Below, piece after piece: positions 52,162-60,513 of a stretch of DNA of 64,000 nucleotides. The notes below the pieces were generated by a model that was not told the origin of the DNA, ran no database searches, and worked only from the letters and a program-made list of their open reading frames with translations. The position numbers were made by a program, and so were the translations under genes. The DNA is from Actinomycetospora succinea (GTDB lineage Bacteria; Actinomycetota; Actinomycetes; Mycobacteriales; Pseudonocardiaceae): contig NZ_SNYO01000007.1 of NCBI RefSeq assembly GCF_004363095.1, positions 186,001-250,000 on the forward strand, in the 5' to 3' direction. Each line of letters starts with the position of its first letter. Within the stretch, counting starts at the first letter, position 1.

Positions 52162-52297
52162 CGGCCGCGAACCGACCGCTCGGCCCGTCCCCGGCGCCGA
52201 CCGTCGAGAACACGTCACACCAACCGGCGCCCACGTAACGGCGTCACCCGATCGAGCGACGTCCCGGCGAGAGTCGGCGCGACGCTGGGGGTTCGGC

Positions 52298-52489
52298 GTG
52301 GAGTGGGTCGTGGCGTTGGTGGTGTTCGCGGTGGTCTCGGTCGTGGTGATCGGGGTGCCGCTGTACCTGGCCGTGCATTCGTGGTCCGGGCGGTCCGACC
52401 GCCGGGCCGCGGAGGCGCGCCGACGCGCCTCGTCCGCCCACCCGACGACCGCGACGGGCGGGCGGACGCGCCGGGTCCTGGCGCCCTGA
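52298..52489 (+). CDS. Small single-pass membrane protein
   Basis: A 63-residue frame with one N-terminal membrane segment (WVVALVVFAVVSVVVIGVPL) and a basic cytoplasmic tail rich in Arg and Ala. GTG at 52298 has only a loose GGGGG upstream. It faces the convergent protease gene, and the stops are four bases apart. It may be real or a chance hydrophobic frame. Confidence 0.45.
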   Translation: MEWVVALVVFAVVSVVVIGVPLYLAVHSWSGRSDRRAAEARRRASSAHPTTATGGRTRRVLAP

Positions 52490-52492
52490 GGA

Positions 52493-53296
52493 TCAGCCGG
52501 TGACGAGCTCGACGTCGCCGGCGCCGTGGTCGCGGGCGTAGCCCAGCATCTTCGCGAGGTCGCTCACGCCGTTGCTCGCGGGCACCGGCGCGAACTGCAG
52601 CGTCGAGAGCACGCCGAGGGCGCGGCCGTCCGCGGACAGGAACGCGCTGCCCGAGTCGCCGGGGATGCCCGGGGTGACGGTCAGGACGTCGTGGCTCCAG
52701 CCGTTGCCGTGCTCGCCGGCGACCGTGCCGATCTTCGGGCTGAGCAGCGTGACGCCGCCGCGCAGCTCGGAGTTGCCGTAGCTGCGCACGACCTCGCCGA
52801 CCCCGCTGCCGTCGGTGTCCACGCCGCTCGGCCCGCCGAAGAAGGGGACCGCGCCGGAGGCGGCTGCCGCGTCCTCGGGAGCGAGCTTCACCAGCGCGAA
52901 GTCGTTGAACGCGCACGCGTCCGGGTCGGTCTCGCCCGCCTCCTGCATCGCGAGCCAGGAGTTGTAGACGAGCTCGCCCGGCTTGCTCGCGCCGCCGACC
53001 TCGACCTCGGTGCCCAGCGGCAGCGAGGCCGAGTCGCAGCCGTCGGTCTCGGTCGCCGCGCCGGTGCCCGAGCAGTGCGCGGCCTGGCCGACGAAGACGT
53101 CGTCCCCGTCGCGGAACAGGAAGTTCGCGGTGCACTGGGCGCCATCGGTGCGGGTCTGCACGCCCGGGTGCACTCCCGGCGCGGTCGGGGCCGGGGCGTC
53201 GCCGGGGGCGGCGACGGCCGTGGCGCCACCGAGCCAGACGGCTGCGGCGAGGGCCGCCCCCGTCGCGAGCGCGGCCGTCCTGCGTCGTGCTCCCAT
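52493..53296 (-). CDS. Secreted trypsin-like serine protease
   Basis: The 267-residue protein starts with a signal peptide (basic RRRT, hydrophobic ALATGAALAAAVWLGGATAV, likely cut after AVAA). The chymotrypsin-fold triad is visible: His in GQAAHCSG, Asp in FNDFALVKL, Ser in TPGIPGDSGSAFL. Cysteine pairs flank His and Asp. It is likely exported by Sec and active outside the cell. ATG at 53296 follows GGGAGATC. There is no propeptide domain of the alpha-lytic type. Confidence 0.92.
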   Translation of the reverse strand: MGARRRTAALATGAALAAAVWLGGATAVAAPGDAPAPTAPGVHPGVQTRTDGAQCTANFLFRDGDDVFVGQAAHCSGTGAATETDGCDSASLPLGTEVEVGGASKPGELVYNSWLAMQEAGETDPDACAFNDFALVKLAPEDAAAASGAVPFFGGPSGVDTDGSGVGEVVRSYGNSELRGGVTLLSPKIGTVAGEHGNGWSHDVLTVTPGIPGDSGSAFLSADGRALGVLSTLQFAPVPASNGVSDLAKMLGYARDHGAGDVELVTG

Positions 53297-53363
53297 GCGT
53301 GATCTCCCGCGGGCCGAGTGCACATCCGCCTCGTCCAACGGACAGATCACGATCGGGTGACGG

Positions 53364-54137
53364 TCAGCGGGACTGTAGGGCCGCCCAGGTCGTCGCCGCG
53401 GAGACCCCGCCGTCGGCCGCGAGCGTCTGGCCGTTGACCCAGCGGCTCTCGTTCGACATGAGGAAGGCGACCACCGACGCGATCTCCGAGGCCTCGGCGT
53501 CGCGTCCGGCGGCGGTGCGCTGGCGGGCGAGGCGGCGCGGGTCGGTCGAGCGCTCGACCTCGGGCAGCGAGGGCGTGCGCACCGTCCCCGGGGCCACGGC
53601 GTTCATCCGGACACCGTCGCCCCAGGTCAGCGTCGACGAGGCCGTCGTGTACGCGAGCACGGCCTCCTTCGACACGTCGTAGACCGGGCGGTCGGGGCGC
53701 TGCTCGCGGCACCAGCGCAGGCCCTCGGCGAACGTCCGGGTGGCGAGCAGCGGCCGGAGCTCGGCGAGGTGCGCGACCCAGTGCCGGCCCTCCGAGGACG
53801 ACACGTTGACCACCGAGCCGCCGCGGCGGATGCGCCCGACGAGGCTCTCGGTGAGGTGGCGCATGCCGAGGAAGTTCACGGCGAGCACGGTCTCGACGGG
53901 CGCGGTGCCCGGGACACCCGCGACGTTGGCGAGCGCGTCGACCTGCCCGTCGAGGCGGTCGACGGCGGCGTCGATCGAGCCCGGGTCGGCGAGGTCGCAC
54001 GCGACGTGCGGGATCTCGCGGTCGGGTGGCTCGCGCCGGTCGAGCCCGATGACGGACACGCCGTGGCGCGTGAGGAACTGTGCGAGCGCGCGCCCCACCC
54101 CGGAGGAGGCTCCGCTGACCAGGAAGACCGTGCTCAT
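53364..54137 (-). CDS. Short-chain dehydrogenase/reductase
   Basis: The 257-residue classical SDR has the cofactor loop VSGASSGVGRALAQFL, LANVAGVPG (NxAG-like), the catalytic Tyr and Lys in YDVSKEAVLAYT, and the C-terminal substrate loop. The usual catalytic Ser lies in VVNVSSSEG. AAGRDAEASEIASVVAFLMS is typical of family members. NAD(P) preference is suggested by LDRREPP at the end of beta-2 (an Asp, so NAD). The substrate is unknown. It is the downstream partner of an epimerase-like gene on the same strand. Confidence 0.92.
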   Translation of the reverse strand: MSTVFLVSGASSGVGRALAQFLTRHGVSVIGLDRREPPDREIPHVACDLADPGSIDAAVDRLDGQVDALANVAGVPGTAPVETVLAVNFLGMRHLTESLVGRIRRGGSVVNVSSSEGRHWVAHLAELRPLLATRTFAEGLRWCREQRPDRPVYDVSKEAVLAYTTASSTLTWGDGVRMNAVAPGTVRTPSLPEVERSTDPRRLARQRTAAGRDAEASEIASVVAFLMSNESRWVNGQTLAADGGVSAATTWAALQSR

Positions 54138-54166
54138 GGCGGGATCACAGTAGCGAGGCCCCCGCG

Positions 54167-55183
54167 TCACCCCGTCGGCGCAGTCCCCTCGGCGCACCGG
54201 CGCACCAGCGCGGCCTCCTGCGCGGCGTCGAACCCGGCGGCCAGGGCCGGCTCCCCGCGGTCGCGGTGCCAAGCGAGGACGTCGCGGGCGGTCTCGACGG
54301 CGGGCCGGAACCGCAGGCCCGCGGCCCGCGCGGCGGAGGAGTCGATCGCGTCCTGCGGGATCTGGTCCTCGGGGAACCAGAGCGGGCGCGCCTCCTCTTC
54401 GACGTCGTGCAGCCCGGCGCGCAGCGCGTCCTCGCCCGCCCACGCCCAGGTGACGTCGCCGGGGCGGCCGCCGGCGGCCTCGAGGCACGCGTCGAGCACG
54501 GCCGCGAGGGGCTGCGCGCGCAGGGGCCCGACCGTGTCGAAGACCCCGGCGCGACCGTCGCCCAGCGCCCGGACCGCGAAGGCGGCGATGTCCCGGGCGT
54601 CGCTGTACTGCACGGCGCGCTGTGGGTCGCCGGGCGCCAGCACGGTGCGCGACGCCTCGCCGGCGAGCGCGCGGGCGAGGCGCACGGGCCACCAGGTGAA
54701 ACGGTCGGACGGGTCGCGGGGCCCGACCATGATCCCGACGCGCAGCACGGTCACCGGCCCGTCGAAGACGCTCGTGACCGCGTCCTCGGCGCCGAGCTTG
54801 GCCAGCGAGCGCTCCTGCAGCGGGTCGTCGGGCGACGCCTCGCCGGGCCGTCGCACCGGGGCGTCCTCGTCGGGCACCGCCGGGCCGTCCGGGTGGTAGA
54901 CGCTCATGCCCGAGACGTAGCCGAGGGCGCCGGCCGACCCGCGCAGCCGCTCCGCGGTGGCCCGGACGGCGTCGGGGTCGGAGAACGTGTCGAGGGCCGC
55001 GTCGAAGGTCCGCCCGTCGAGGGCGGAGAGATCGCCGTACCGGTCGACGGCCAGCGCCTCGACGTCCGGGAACGGCCGGGTGCCGGAACGGCTCGCCACC
55101 GTCACGTCGTGGCCGGCGCGCCGCGCCTCGGCGACCACGTGATGACCGAGGAACCCGCCACCGCCGAGCACCAGGAGTCGCAC
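54167..55183 (-). CDS. NAD-dependent epimerase/dehydratase-like protein
   Basis: The 338-residue extended-SDR protein starts VRLLVLGGGGFLGHHVVAEA (GxGGFxG nucleotide loop). It continues with RRAGHDVTVASRSG, YVSGMSVYH, where the YxxxK tyrosine appears without an obvious Lys partner, and RVGIMVGPRDPSDRFTWW. It resembles reductases and epimerases of unknown substrate found in actinobacteria. I trimmed to GTG 55183 because the frame upstream is not conserved-looking. It lies 29 bases upstream of the SDR gene. Confidence 0.85.
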   Translation of the reverse strand: MRLLVLGGGGFLGHHVVAEARRAGHDVTVASRSGTRPFPDVEALAVDRYGDLSALDGRTFDAALDTFSDPDAVRATAERLRGSAGALGYVSGMSVYHPDGPAVPDEDAPVRRPGEASPDDPLQERSLAKLGAEDAVTSVFDGPVTVLRVGIMVGPRDPSDRFTWWPVRLARALAGEASRTVLAPGDPQRAVQYSDARDIAAFAVRALGDGRAGVFDTVGPLRAQPLAAVLDACLEAAGGRPGDVTWAWAGEDALRAGLHDVEEEARPLWFPEDQIPQDAIDSSAARAAGLRFRPAVETARDVLAWHRDRGEPALAAGFDAAQEAALVRRCAEGTAPTG

Positions 55184-55401
55184 CCCGGCGGCTACCCCGC
55201 CCGCGGTCGGTGACACCCGTCGAGCTGTGGGTAGCGATCTTCGGCCGACCGTGTGGTGGTGCTTGGCTGACGCATGCGAAAGATGTGACCTTCTGTGGTC
55301 AAGAGCGATTCCCACCGGAACCCGCTCCCGGAGCGTGGTGGGGTGAGGCCCACGCTCCGGGGCGGCCCACCGGCTCCCGCCGGGGAGGCGCGCACGGCAC
55401 C

Positions 55402-56241
55402 ATGGACGGCGTGCAGCTCCACCTCGTCGACGCCTTCACGTCCTCGCCCTTCACCGGCAACCCGGCCGGCGTGTGCCTCACCGACGCCGACGACGCGGCC
55501 TGGATGCAGGCGGTCGCCGCGGAGGTCAACGTCTCCGAGACCGCGTTCGTCGACCTCTCGACGCTCGCGGAGACGGGTGAGGTGGGCCTGCGCTGGTTCA
55601 CCCCGACCGTCGAGGTGGAGATCTGCGGGCACGCGACGCTGGCGAGCGCGCACGTGCTCTTCGAGCAGGGCCTGGCGACCTCGCCCATCGCCTTCCGCAC
55701 GGCCTCCGGCGTGCTGCGTGCCGAGGCGCTGGCCGGCGGCGGCATCCAGCTCGACTTCCCCGTCGACGAGCCGGTCTCGGCGCTGCCCGACGGCCACCTG
55801 GCCGACGAGTTCGCGGACGCGCTGGGCGCCGCGGTCGTCGAGCTCGCGCGCTGCCGCTACGACGTCCTCGTCGAGATCCCCTCCGCCGAGGAGGTCCGCG
55901 GCCTCGAGCCGGACCTGTCGGTGCTCAAGGCCGCCAGCGGGCGCGGGGTGATCGTCACCGCGCGCGCGGGCGACGACCCGAGCCCCGGCGCGCCGGACTT
56001 CGTCTCGCGGTTCTTCGCCCCCGCCGTCGGCATCGACGAGGACCCGGTGACGGGCTCGGCGCACTGCTGCCTCGCGCCCTACTGGGCGAAGCGCCTGGGC
56101 CGCGAGCGTCTCGTCGGCGCCCAGCTCTCCCCGCGCGGCGGCGAGGTCGGCGTCGAGCTGGCCGGCGAGCGCGTGTACCTGCGGGGCGACGCGGTGACCG
56201 TGAGTCGCGGCGAGCTGCTCGCGGCGGCCACCAAGATCTGA
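55402..56241 (+). CDS. PhzF-family isomerase-like protein
   Basis: A 279-residue two-domain PhzF/diaminopimelate-epimerase-fold protein: LHLVDAFTSSPFTGNPAGVC, catalytic Glu46 in NVSETAFVDL, FTPTVEVEICGHATLASAHV and DEDPVTGSAHCCLAPYWAKR, with RGGEVGVELAGERVYLRG at the end. All expected motifs are present. No phenazine genes are nearby, so it is one of the many PhzF homologues of unknown substrate. ATG at 55402 is the start; 218 bases upstream hold no clear gene. Confidence 0.92.
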   Translation: MDGVQLHLVDAFTSSPFTGNPAGVCLTDADDAAWMQAVAAEVNVSETAFVDLSTLAETGEVGLRWFTPTVEVEICGHATLASAHVLFEQGLATSPIAFRTASGVLRAEALAGGGIQLDFPVDEPVSALPDGHLADEFADALGAAVVELARCRYDVLVEIPSAEEVRGLEPDLSVLKAASGRGVIVTARAGDDPSPGAPDFVSRFFAPAVGIDEDPVTGSAHCCLAPYWAKRLGRERLVGAQLSPRGGEVGVELAGERVYLRGDAVTVSRGELLAAATKI

Positions 56242-56338
56242 GGTCGTCACCCGCGCGGATCACGGGCTGGTGTTCTGTCCGACTCTCGCCTACTCTCTGT
56301 AGCGTTTGCCCGCCGACCGGCACAGGGAGTCACCAGTC

Positions 56339-57091
56339 ATGTGGATCGTCGGCCTCGTGCTGGTCGCGCTCGGTGTCGCGGGCTTCTTCGCCGCCCAGGG
56401 ATCCCGCAAGCGCCGCCACGCCATGATCGCGGCCGAGACGCTGCCGATCGCCGAGCTCGAGGAGCACCGGCGCACGCTCGTCGACCTCGGCACGACCGGC
56501 GGGTTCCGCAAGGTCTGCGAGGTGGTCGGCGCGGCGCACCCGCACCCCGACGGCCCGCTGCGCGCGCCCCAGAGCGGCGTCGAGTGCGTCTGGTACCGCC
56601 AGACCGTCGTCCACAAGGTCAGCGAGTCCTACCGCGACTCCGACGGCGACTGGCACCGTCGCGAGCGCAGCGAGACCGTCCTCGACGACACCTCGCGCCA
56701 GGGCTACGCCCTCGTCGACGACACCGGGATCATCGGCGTCGACCCCAACGGCACCGCCCCCGACCGTCCCGAGAAGATCCACGAGCGGTTCGAGCCGGGC
56801 GGCGGCTCGAGCGGGTTCTGGGACCGCGGCAGCGAGTCGCTGGGCATGACCTACACCGAGTGGGTCATCCGCCCCGGCCAGCGGCTCTACGTCCTCGGCG
56901 AGGTCCACGACAGGATCGGCCCGCTGGTCATCGGCAAGCCCGAGTCGTCGTCGGACCACTTCATCGTCTCGACGCGCACCGAGCAGGAGATCCGCGACAG
57001 CGCGGTCGGCTCGCAGCGGTGGTTCGCGTGGGGCGGCACGGCCCTCGCCGTGATCGGCGCCGTGCTCGTCGTGGTCGACCTGCTGACCTAG
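56339..57091 (+). CDS. GIDE-domain membrane protein
   Basis: The 250-residue protein has an N-terminal membrane helix (MWIVGLVLVALGVAGFFAAQ), a soluble GIDE-like domain (GPLRAPQSGVECVWYRQTVV, ETVLDDTSRQGYALVDDTGI, TYTEWVIRPGQRLYVLGEVH) and a C-terminal helix (WGGTALAVIGAVLVVVDLLT). Bacterial GIDE proteins are relatives of the mitochondrial MULAN/MAPL outer domain but lack the RING finger. The role is unknown. The stop overlaps the convergent nitrilase gene in CTAG. Confidence 0.85.
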   Translation: MWIVGLVLVALGVAGFFAAQGSRKRRHAMIAAETLPIAELEEHRRTLVDLGTTGGFRKVCEVVGAAHPHPDGPLRAPQSGVECVWYRQTVVHKVSESYRDSDGDWHRRERSETVLDDTSRQGYALVDDTGIIGVDPNGTAPDRPEKIHERFEPGGGSSGFWDRGSESLGMTYTEWVIRPGQRLYVLGEVHDRIGPLVIGKPESSSDHFIVSTRTEQEIRDSAVGSQRWFAWGGTALAVIGAVLVVVDLLT

Positions 57092-57945
57092 AGATCCCCG
57101 CCCTCGTCGAGCAGCCGGTCGATCTCGCGGCGGAGCAGGCCCAGCCGCGCCTCGCGCACGAGCGGGATGTCGCGGCGGCGCCGGCGCACGTCGGCGAGGT
57201 CGATGTCGATCGTGCAGGTCTCCTCGGCCTCGGCGCCCTCGCCGCACTCGCCGACGACCTCGCCCCAGGGGTCGACGACGTGGCTGCCGCCCCAGAAGGT
57301 CAGCCCGCCCTCGACGCCGACGCGGTTCACGAACACCACGAACAGCTGGTAGAGCCGCCCGTAGAACGTGGTGATGTTGCGCCAGTACTCCTTGGAGTCG
57401 TAGCGCTCGGGCGACATCGACTGCGCCGAGTTCGCGGGCACGAGCAGCAGGTGCGCCCCGTCCTGCACCGACAGGAAGGCCACCTGCGGCTGCCAGGCGT
57501 CGTTGCAGATCAGCGTGGCCGCGCGGTGCCGGCCGCCGCGCACCCCGTAGGCGCGGGAGTGCTGGCCGGGCAGGAAGTGCTTGCGCTCCTCGAACGTCGA
57601 GTACGTCGGCAGGTAGAGCTTGCGGTGGGTGTGGACGAGGCGCCCGCCCTCGTAGTAGCCCGCGCTGTTGTAGGTGTGCAGGCCGTGCCCGCCGGCCTCG
57701 GGGAACCCGAGCAGCACGCCGGCGTCGCCCGCCCGCTCGGAGATCTTGAGCAGCCGGGGATCGTCGGGGGACAGCGAGAGGTCCTGGGGCACCTCGCCGA
57801 TCTGGTACCCGGACAGCGACAGCTCCGGGAACACGACGAGGTCGGACTCGGTCTCGACGGCCTCGCTGACGACCCGCTCGGCGCGCTTGAGGTTGCCGTC
57901 GAGGTCGCCGAGCGCGGCGTCGGTCTGGGCGAGGGTGATGCGCAC
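57088..57945 (-). CDS. Nitrilase-superfamily carbon-nitrogen hydrolase (intact)
   Basis: A 285-residue amidase/nitrilase-fold enzyme with complete triad: Glu41 in VFPELSLSGY, Lys109 in THRKLYLPT and Cys147 in LICNDAWQP. The YLPTYSTFEERKHF and NDAWQP features suggest an omega-amidase/beta-ureidopropionase-like or NAD-synthetase-amidase-like branch. It hydrolyses a C-N bond of unknown substrate. GTG at 57945 is the start. It provides an intact comparison for the frameshifted nitrilase at 7341. Confidence 0.92.
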   Translation of the reverse strand: MRITLAQTDAALGDLDGNLKRAERVVSEAVETESDLVVFPELSLSGYQIGEVPQDLSLSPDDPRLLKISERAGDAGVLLGFPEAGGHGLHTYNSAGYYEGGRLVHTHRKLYLPTYSTFEERKHFLPGQHSRAYGVRGGRHRAATLICNDAWQPQVAFLSVQDGAHLLLVPANSAQSMSPERYDSKEYWRNITTFYGRLYQLFVVFVNRVGVEGGLTFWGGSHVVDPWGEVVGECGEGAEAEETCTIDIDLADVRRRRRDIPLVREARLGLLRREIDRLLDEGGDL

Positions 57946-58001
57946 TCGGGGGCTCCTCGGGGTCGAGGGGGACGGGACGACACCGGGACACCCCGGCCGC
58001 C

Positions 58002-59360
58002 TCAGCGCGACCGGCGTGCCCGTCGCGCGACGAGGACGATGAGACCGGCCCCGCCCAGCAGCGCCATCGCCACGGCCGACCCGACCAGCGCCACGGTGCG
58101 CGATCCGGAGTGTGCATCCCGGCCGTCGGTCAGGTCGACCCGGCCCGCCCCGGCGGGGGACACCGACGCCGGTCCGGGGCCCCTGAACTCGTCCGGGCGC
58201 ACGTCGGCGACGGCCGCGACGGGGTCGACGGTGCCCGCGCCGACGGCGTCGTCACGGCCGCTGGTGGGGCGGTCGGCCGAGGACGTCACGCGCGCCATCA
58301 CCTGGCGCGCGTCGAGCCCCGGGTAGCGGGCACGGACGAGCGCGACCACCCCGCTCACGTAGGGCGCGGCGAAGCTCGTGCCCTCGATGGCGATCGGGCG
58401 CCCGGCCCCGATCGGGGTGATGGTGTCGACGAGCCCGGGCCCCGCCGGGTCCAGCGAGACGATCTCCGAGCCGGGCGCGGCGAGCGACACCCATGGGCCC
58501 CGGATGCTCTGAGGTGCGGGGAGGCCGTCGCGGCGCGTGTAGCCGACCGACAGCACGTCGTCGCCGAACCACGCCGGCGCCACCACCTGCCCCGAGCTCT
58601 GGCCGTCCGGCGACTGCACGCACGCGCCGGTCCCGGCGTTGCCGGCGGCGGCCACGACGACCACGTTCGCGTCGACGGCCGCGCGCACGGCGGCCCGCAG
58701 CGCGGCGAGGCCGCGGCCCGCGTCGGCAGCGGGCACGCAGGCGGCCTCCGAGATGTTGACGACCGTCGCTCCGAGCCGCGTCGCGCGCAGGATCGCCTCG
58801 GCGAGCGTGTCGACGTTGCCGCCGCCGCCGGTGGTCGAGCCGTCCGGCGCGGTGGTGGCGACGGTGGCGCTGGACTGGCGGATCGAGAGCACGCGCGCGT
58901 CCGGGGCGACGCCGACGAACCCGGTGGACGGGTCGGGCGCGGCGGCGATGATCCCGGCGACGAGGGTGCCGTGGCCGTCGCAGTCGAGCAGCCCGCCCTG
59001 GGAGCCGACGAAGTCGCCGCCGTCGACCAGGCGGCCGGCGAGACGAGGGTGCCTGCTGACGCCGGTGTCGATCACGGCCACGGTCTGGCCCGCGCCGCGG
59101 GTGAAGCGCCAGGCGTCGGTGAAGCGCAGGCGCTGCTGGGTCCACGGTGCGCCCGGGATCGCGCCGCCCCCGTCGGAGCGCACGCACGGCACGCGCGCCC
59201 GGACGCCGGGCAGCGGGCGTGGGGCGGCGTCGAGCCGCGCGAGCGCCGCGGGGTCGGGCGGGGGCGGGACGGGCGCGTCGGCGACGGCCGTTCCCGGCGC
59301 GGCGACGACCAGCCCGGCGACGAGCGCCGCGACGACCGCCCGTCCGAGGATCTCCCGCAC
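58002..59360 (-). CDS. Mycosin-type S8 serine protease (type VII secretion associated)
   Basis: The 452-residue subtilase has a signal peptide (RAVVAALVAGLVVAAPGTAV), the triad Asp in VAVIDTGVSRHP, His in DGHGTLVAGII and Ser in GTSFAAPYVSG, and a C-terminal membrane anchor (VALVGSAVAMALLGGAGLIV) with a basic tail. The N-terminal VPCVRSDGGGAIPGAPWTQQ region is the mycosin-typical stretch before the catalytic domain. No eccB/C/D/E, WXG100 or PE/PPE-like genes are in the window. GTG at 59360 with GAGAGG upstream is the start. Confidence 0.9.
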   Translation of the reverse strand: MREILGRAVVAALVAGLVVAAPGTAVADAPVPPPPDPAALARLDAAPRPLPGVRARVPCVRSDGGGAIPGAPWTQQRLRFTDAWRFTRGAGQTVAVIDTGVSRHPRLAGRLVDGGDFVGSQGGLLDCDGHGTLVAGIIAAAPDPSTGFVGVAPDARVLSIRQSSATVATTAPDGSTTGGGGNVDTLAEAILRATRLGATVVNISEAACVPAADAGRGLAALRAAVRAAVDANVVVVAAAGNAGTGACVQSPDGQSSGQVVAPAWFGDDVLSVGYTRRDGLPAPQSIRGPWVSLAAPGSEIVSLDPAGPGLVDTITPIGAGRPIAIEGTSFAAPYVSGVVALVRARYPGLDARQVMARVTSSADRPTSGRDDAVGAGTVDPVAAVADVRPDEFRGPGPASVSPAGAGRVDLTDGRDAHSGSRTVALVGSAVAMALLGGAGLIVLVARRARRSR

Positions 59361-59469
59361 CTCTCGCAGCGTAGGAGGTGCGCGGCGCGCGGGTGGGCGC
59401 TTTCGCGAGGTGGCGGTCGGTGGTCGCCGCGGCAACTGGGGAACTTGAGCGTTCACCCCGATGGCCTAC

Positions 59470-59500
59470 TTGTCCGCCTTGTCGTCTCTCTCCGTAGTAT
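59470..59500 (+). promoter_or_regulatory. Weak candidate promoter
   Basis: TTGTCC (59470-59475) and TAGTAT (59495-59500) are 19 bases apart, 24 bases before the ATG of the following membrane-protein gene. The spacing is long and the call is tentative. Confidence 0.3.
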
Positions 59501-59523
59501 TCATCCTGATCTCGGGAGGAACG

Positions 59524-60453
59524 ATGACCACGACGACGACGCGCGAGGACCGGCTGCCCGGCGGCGGTCCCGCGCCCCGGTGGTCCCCGCGGCGCCTGGG
59601 GCACCAGCGCTGGCTCTGGTGGCTCGGCGCGCTCGTGCTCGCCGCCGTCGCCGCGGCGATCGCGGTGGGCCGGGACCCCTCGCCGGAACCCGGCATCGCC
59701 GACGACGGCGCGGTGAACGTGCTGACCGCGGTGATCATCCTCGCGCCGTTCCTCGTCTGGGGCTTCGTGCACCAGCTGGTGTCGGCCGTGCGGCGTCGCG
59801 TGCGCGACGACGTCCGCGAGTACGGGGTCGGCCAGCCGGTCGCCGTGCGGGACCCGGACGCCCCGGTGGCGGACACGAAGGACCGGGTCCGCTACCTCGT
59901 CGAGGTCGACCACGTCCCCGGTGCGGTCACCGTCCGCGACCGCCAGGAGCGCGGCGGGCCCGGCGCGTTCCTCGACGACGGCCGGCGCCGCCTGCGCCTG
60001 CGCGCCCGCTCCGGGCAGATGACCGCGAGCGGCCCCGATGGCCCGGTGCTCGTGGCGCGCCGGTTCGGCCCGGCGGGTCGTCGGCGCTGGGAGATCGCCG
60101 TCGAGGGGATCACGCTGCGCTGCGAGGTGCGCGGTGCGTTCCCGGTGCCGCGGCGCACGCTCGTCGACGACGACGGGACGGCGTGGCTCGTGCAGGTCGG
60201 GCGGGCCCGGCGCGGGCGGGTGCGGCCGTCGGGTCGCGTGCCCGAGCGCCTGTCGCCGGCGGGGGCCGCCTTCGTCCTCTGGTTCGTCGCCGAGCTCGAC
60301 GGGAAGATCCGCGCGGCCCGCGACGCGCCGCTCACGGGCGGCGGGTCGGACGGCGGCAACGACTCGTCGTGGTGGGACACGGGCTCCTCGGACAGCTCGT
60401 CGGGCGGCGGGAACGACACCGGCAGCGACGGCGGCAGCACCAGCAGTGACTGA
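59524..60453 (+). CDS. Membrane protein with Ser/Gly-rich tail
   Basis: The 309-residue protein has two membrane helices (WLWWLGALVLAAVAAAIAVG and VLTAVIILAPFLVWGFVHQL). A soluble domain follows (RWEIAVEGITLRCEVRGAFP, GTAWLVQVGRARRGRVRP). The tail is Gly/Ser/Asp-rich (residues about 280-309), resembling low-complexity tails of TPM-like proteins. I do not recognise a family for the soluble part. ATG at 59524 follows GGGAGGA; an earlier ATG at 59461 lies upstream of the likely promoter and is not used. Confidence 0.75.
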   Translation: MTTTTTREDRLPGGGPAPRWSPRRLGHQRWLWWLGALVLAAVAAAIAVGRDPSPEPGIADDGAVNVLTAVIILAPFLVWGFVHQLVSAVRRRVRDDVREYGVGQPVAVRDPDAPVADTKDRVRYLVEVDHVPGAVTVRDRQERGGPGAFLDDGRRRLRLRARSGQMTASGPDGPVLVARRFGPAGRRRWEIAVEGITLRCEVRGAFPVPRRTLVDDDGTAWLVQVGRARRGRVRPSGRVPERLSPAGAAFVLWFVAELDGKIRAARDAPLTGGGSDGGNDSSWWDTGSSDSSSGGGNDTGSDGGSTSSD

Positions 60454-60513
60454 CGAGTTCGCCGTCCGCTCAATCGATCGAGAAGCGTGGTCCCGGGGCC
60501 TAGGCTGGACGTC

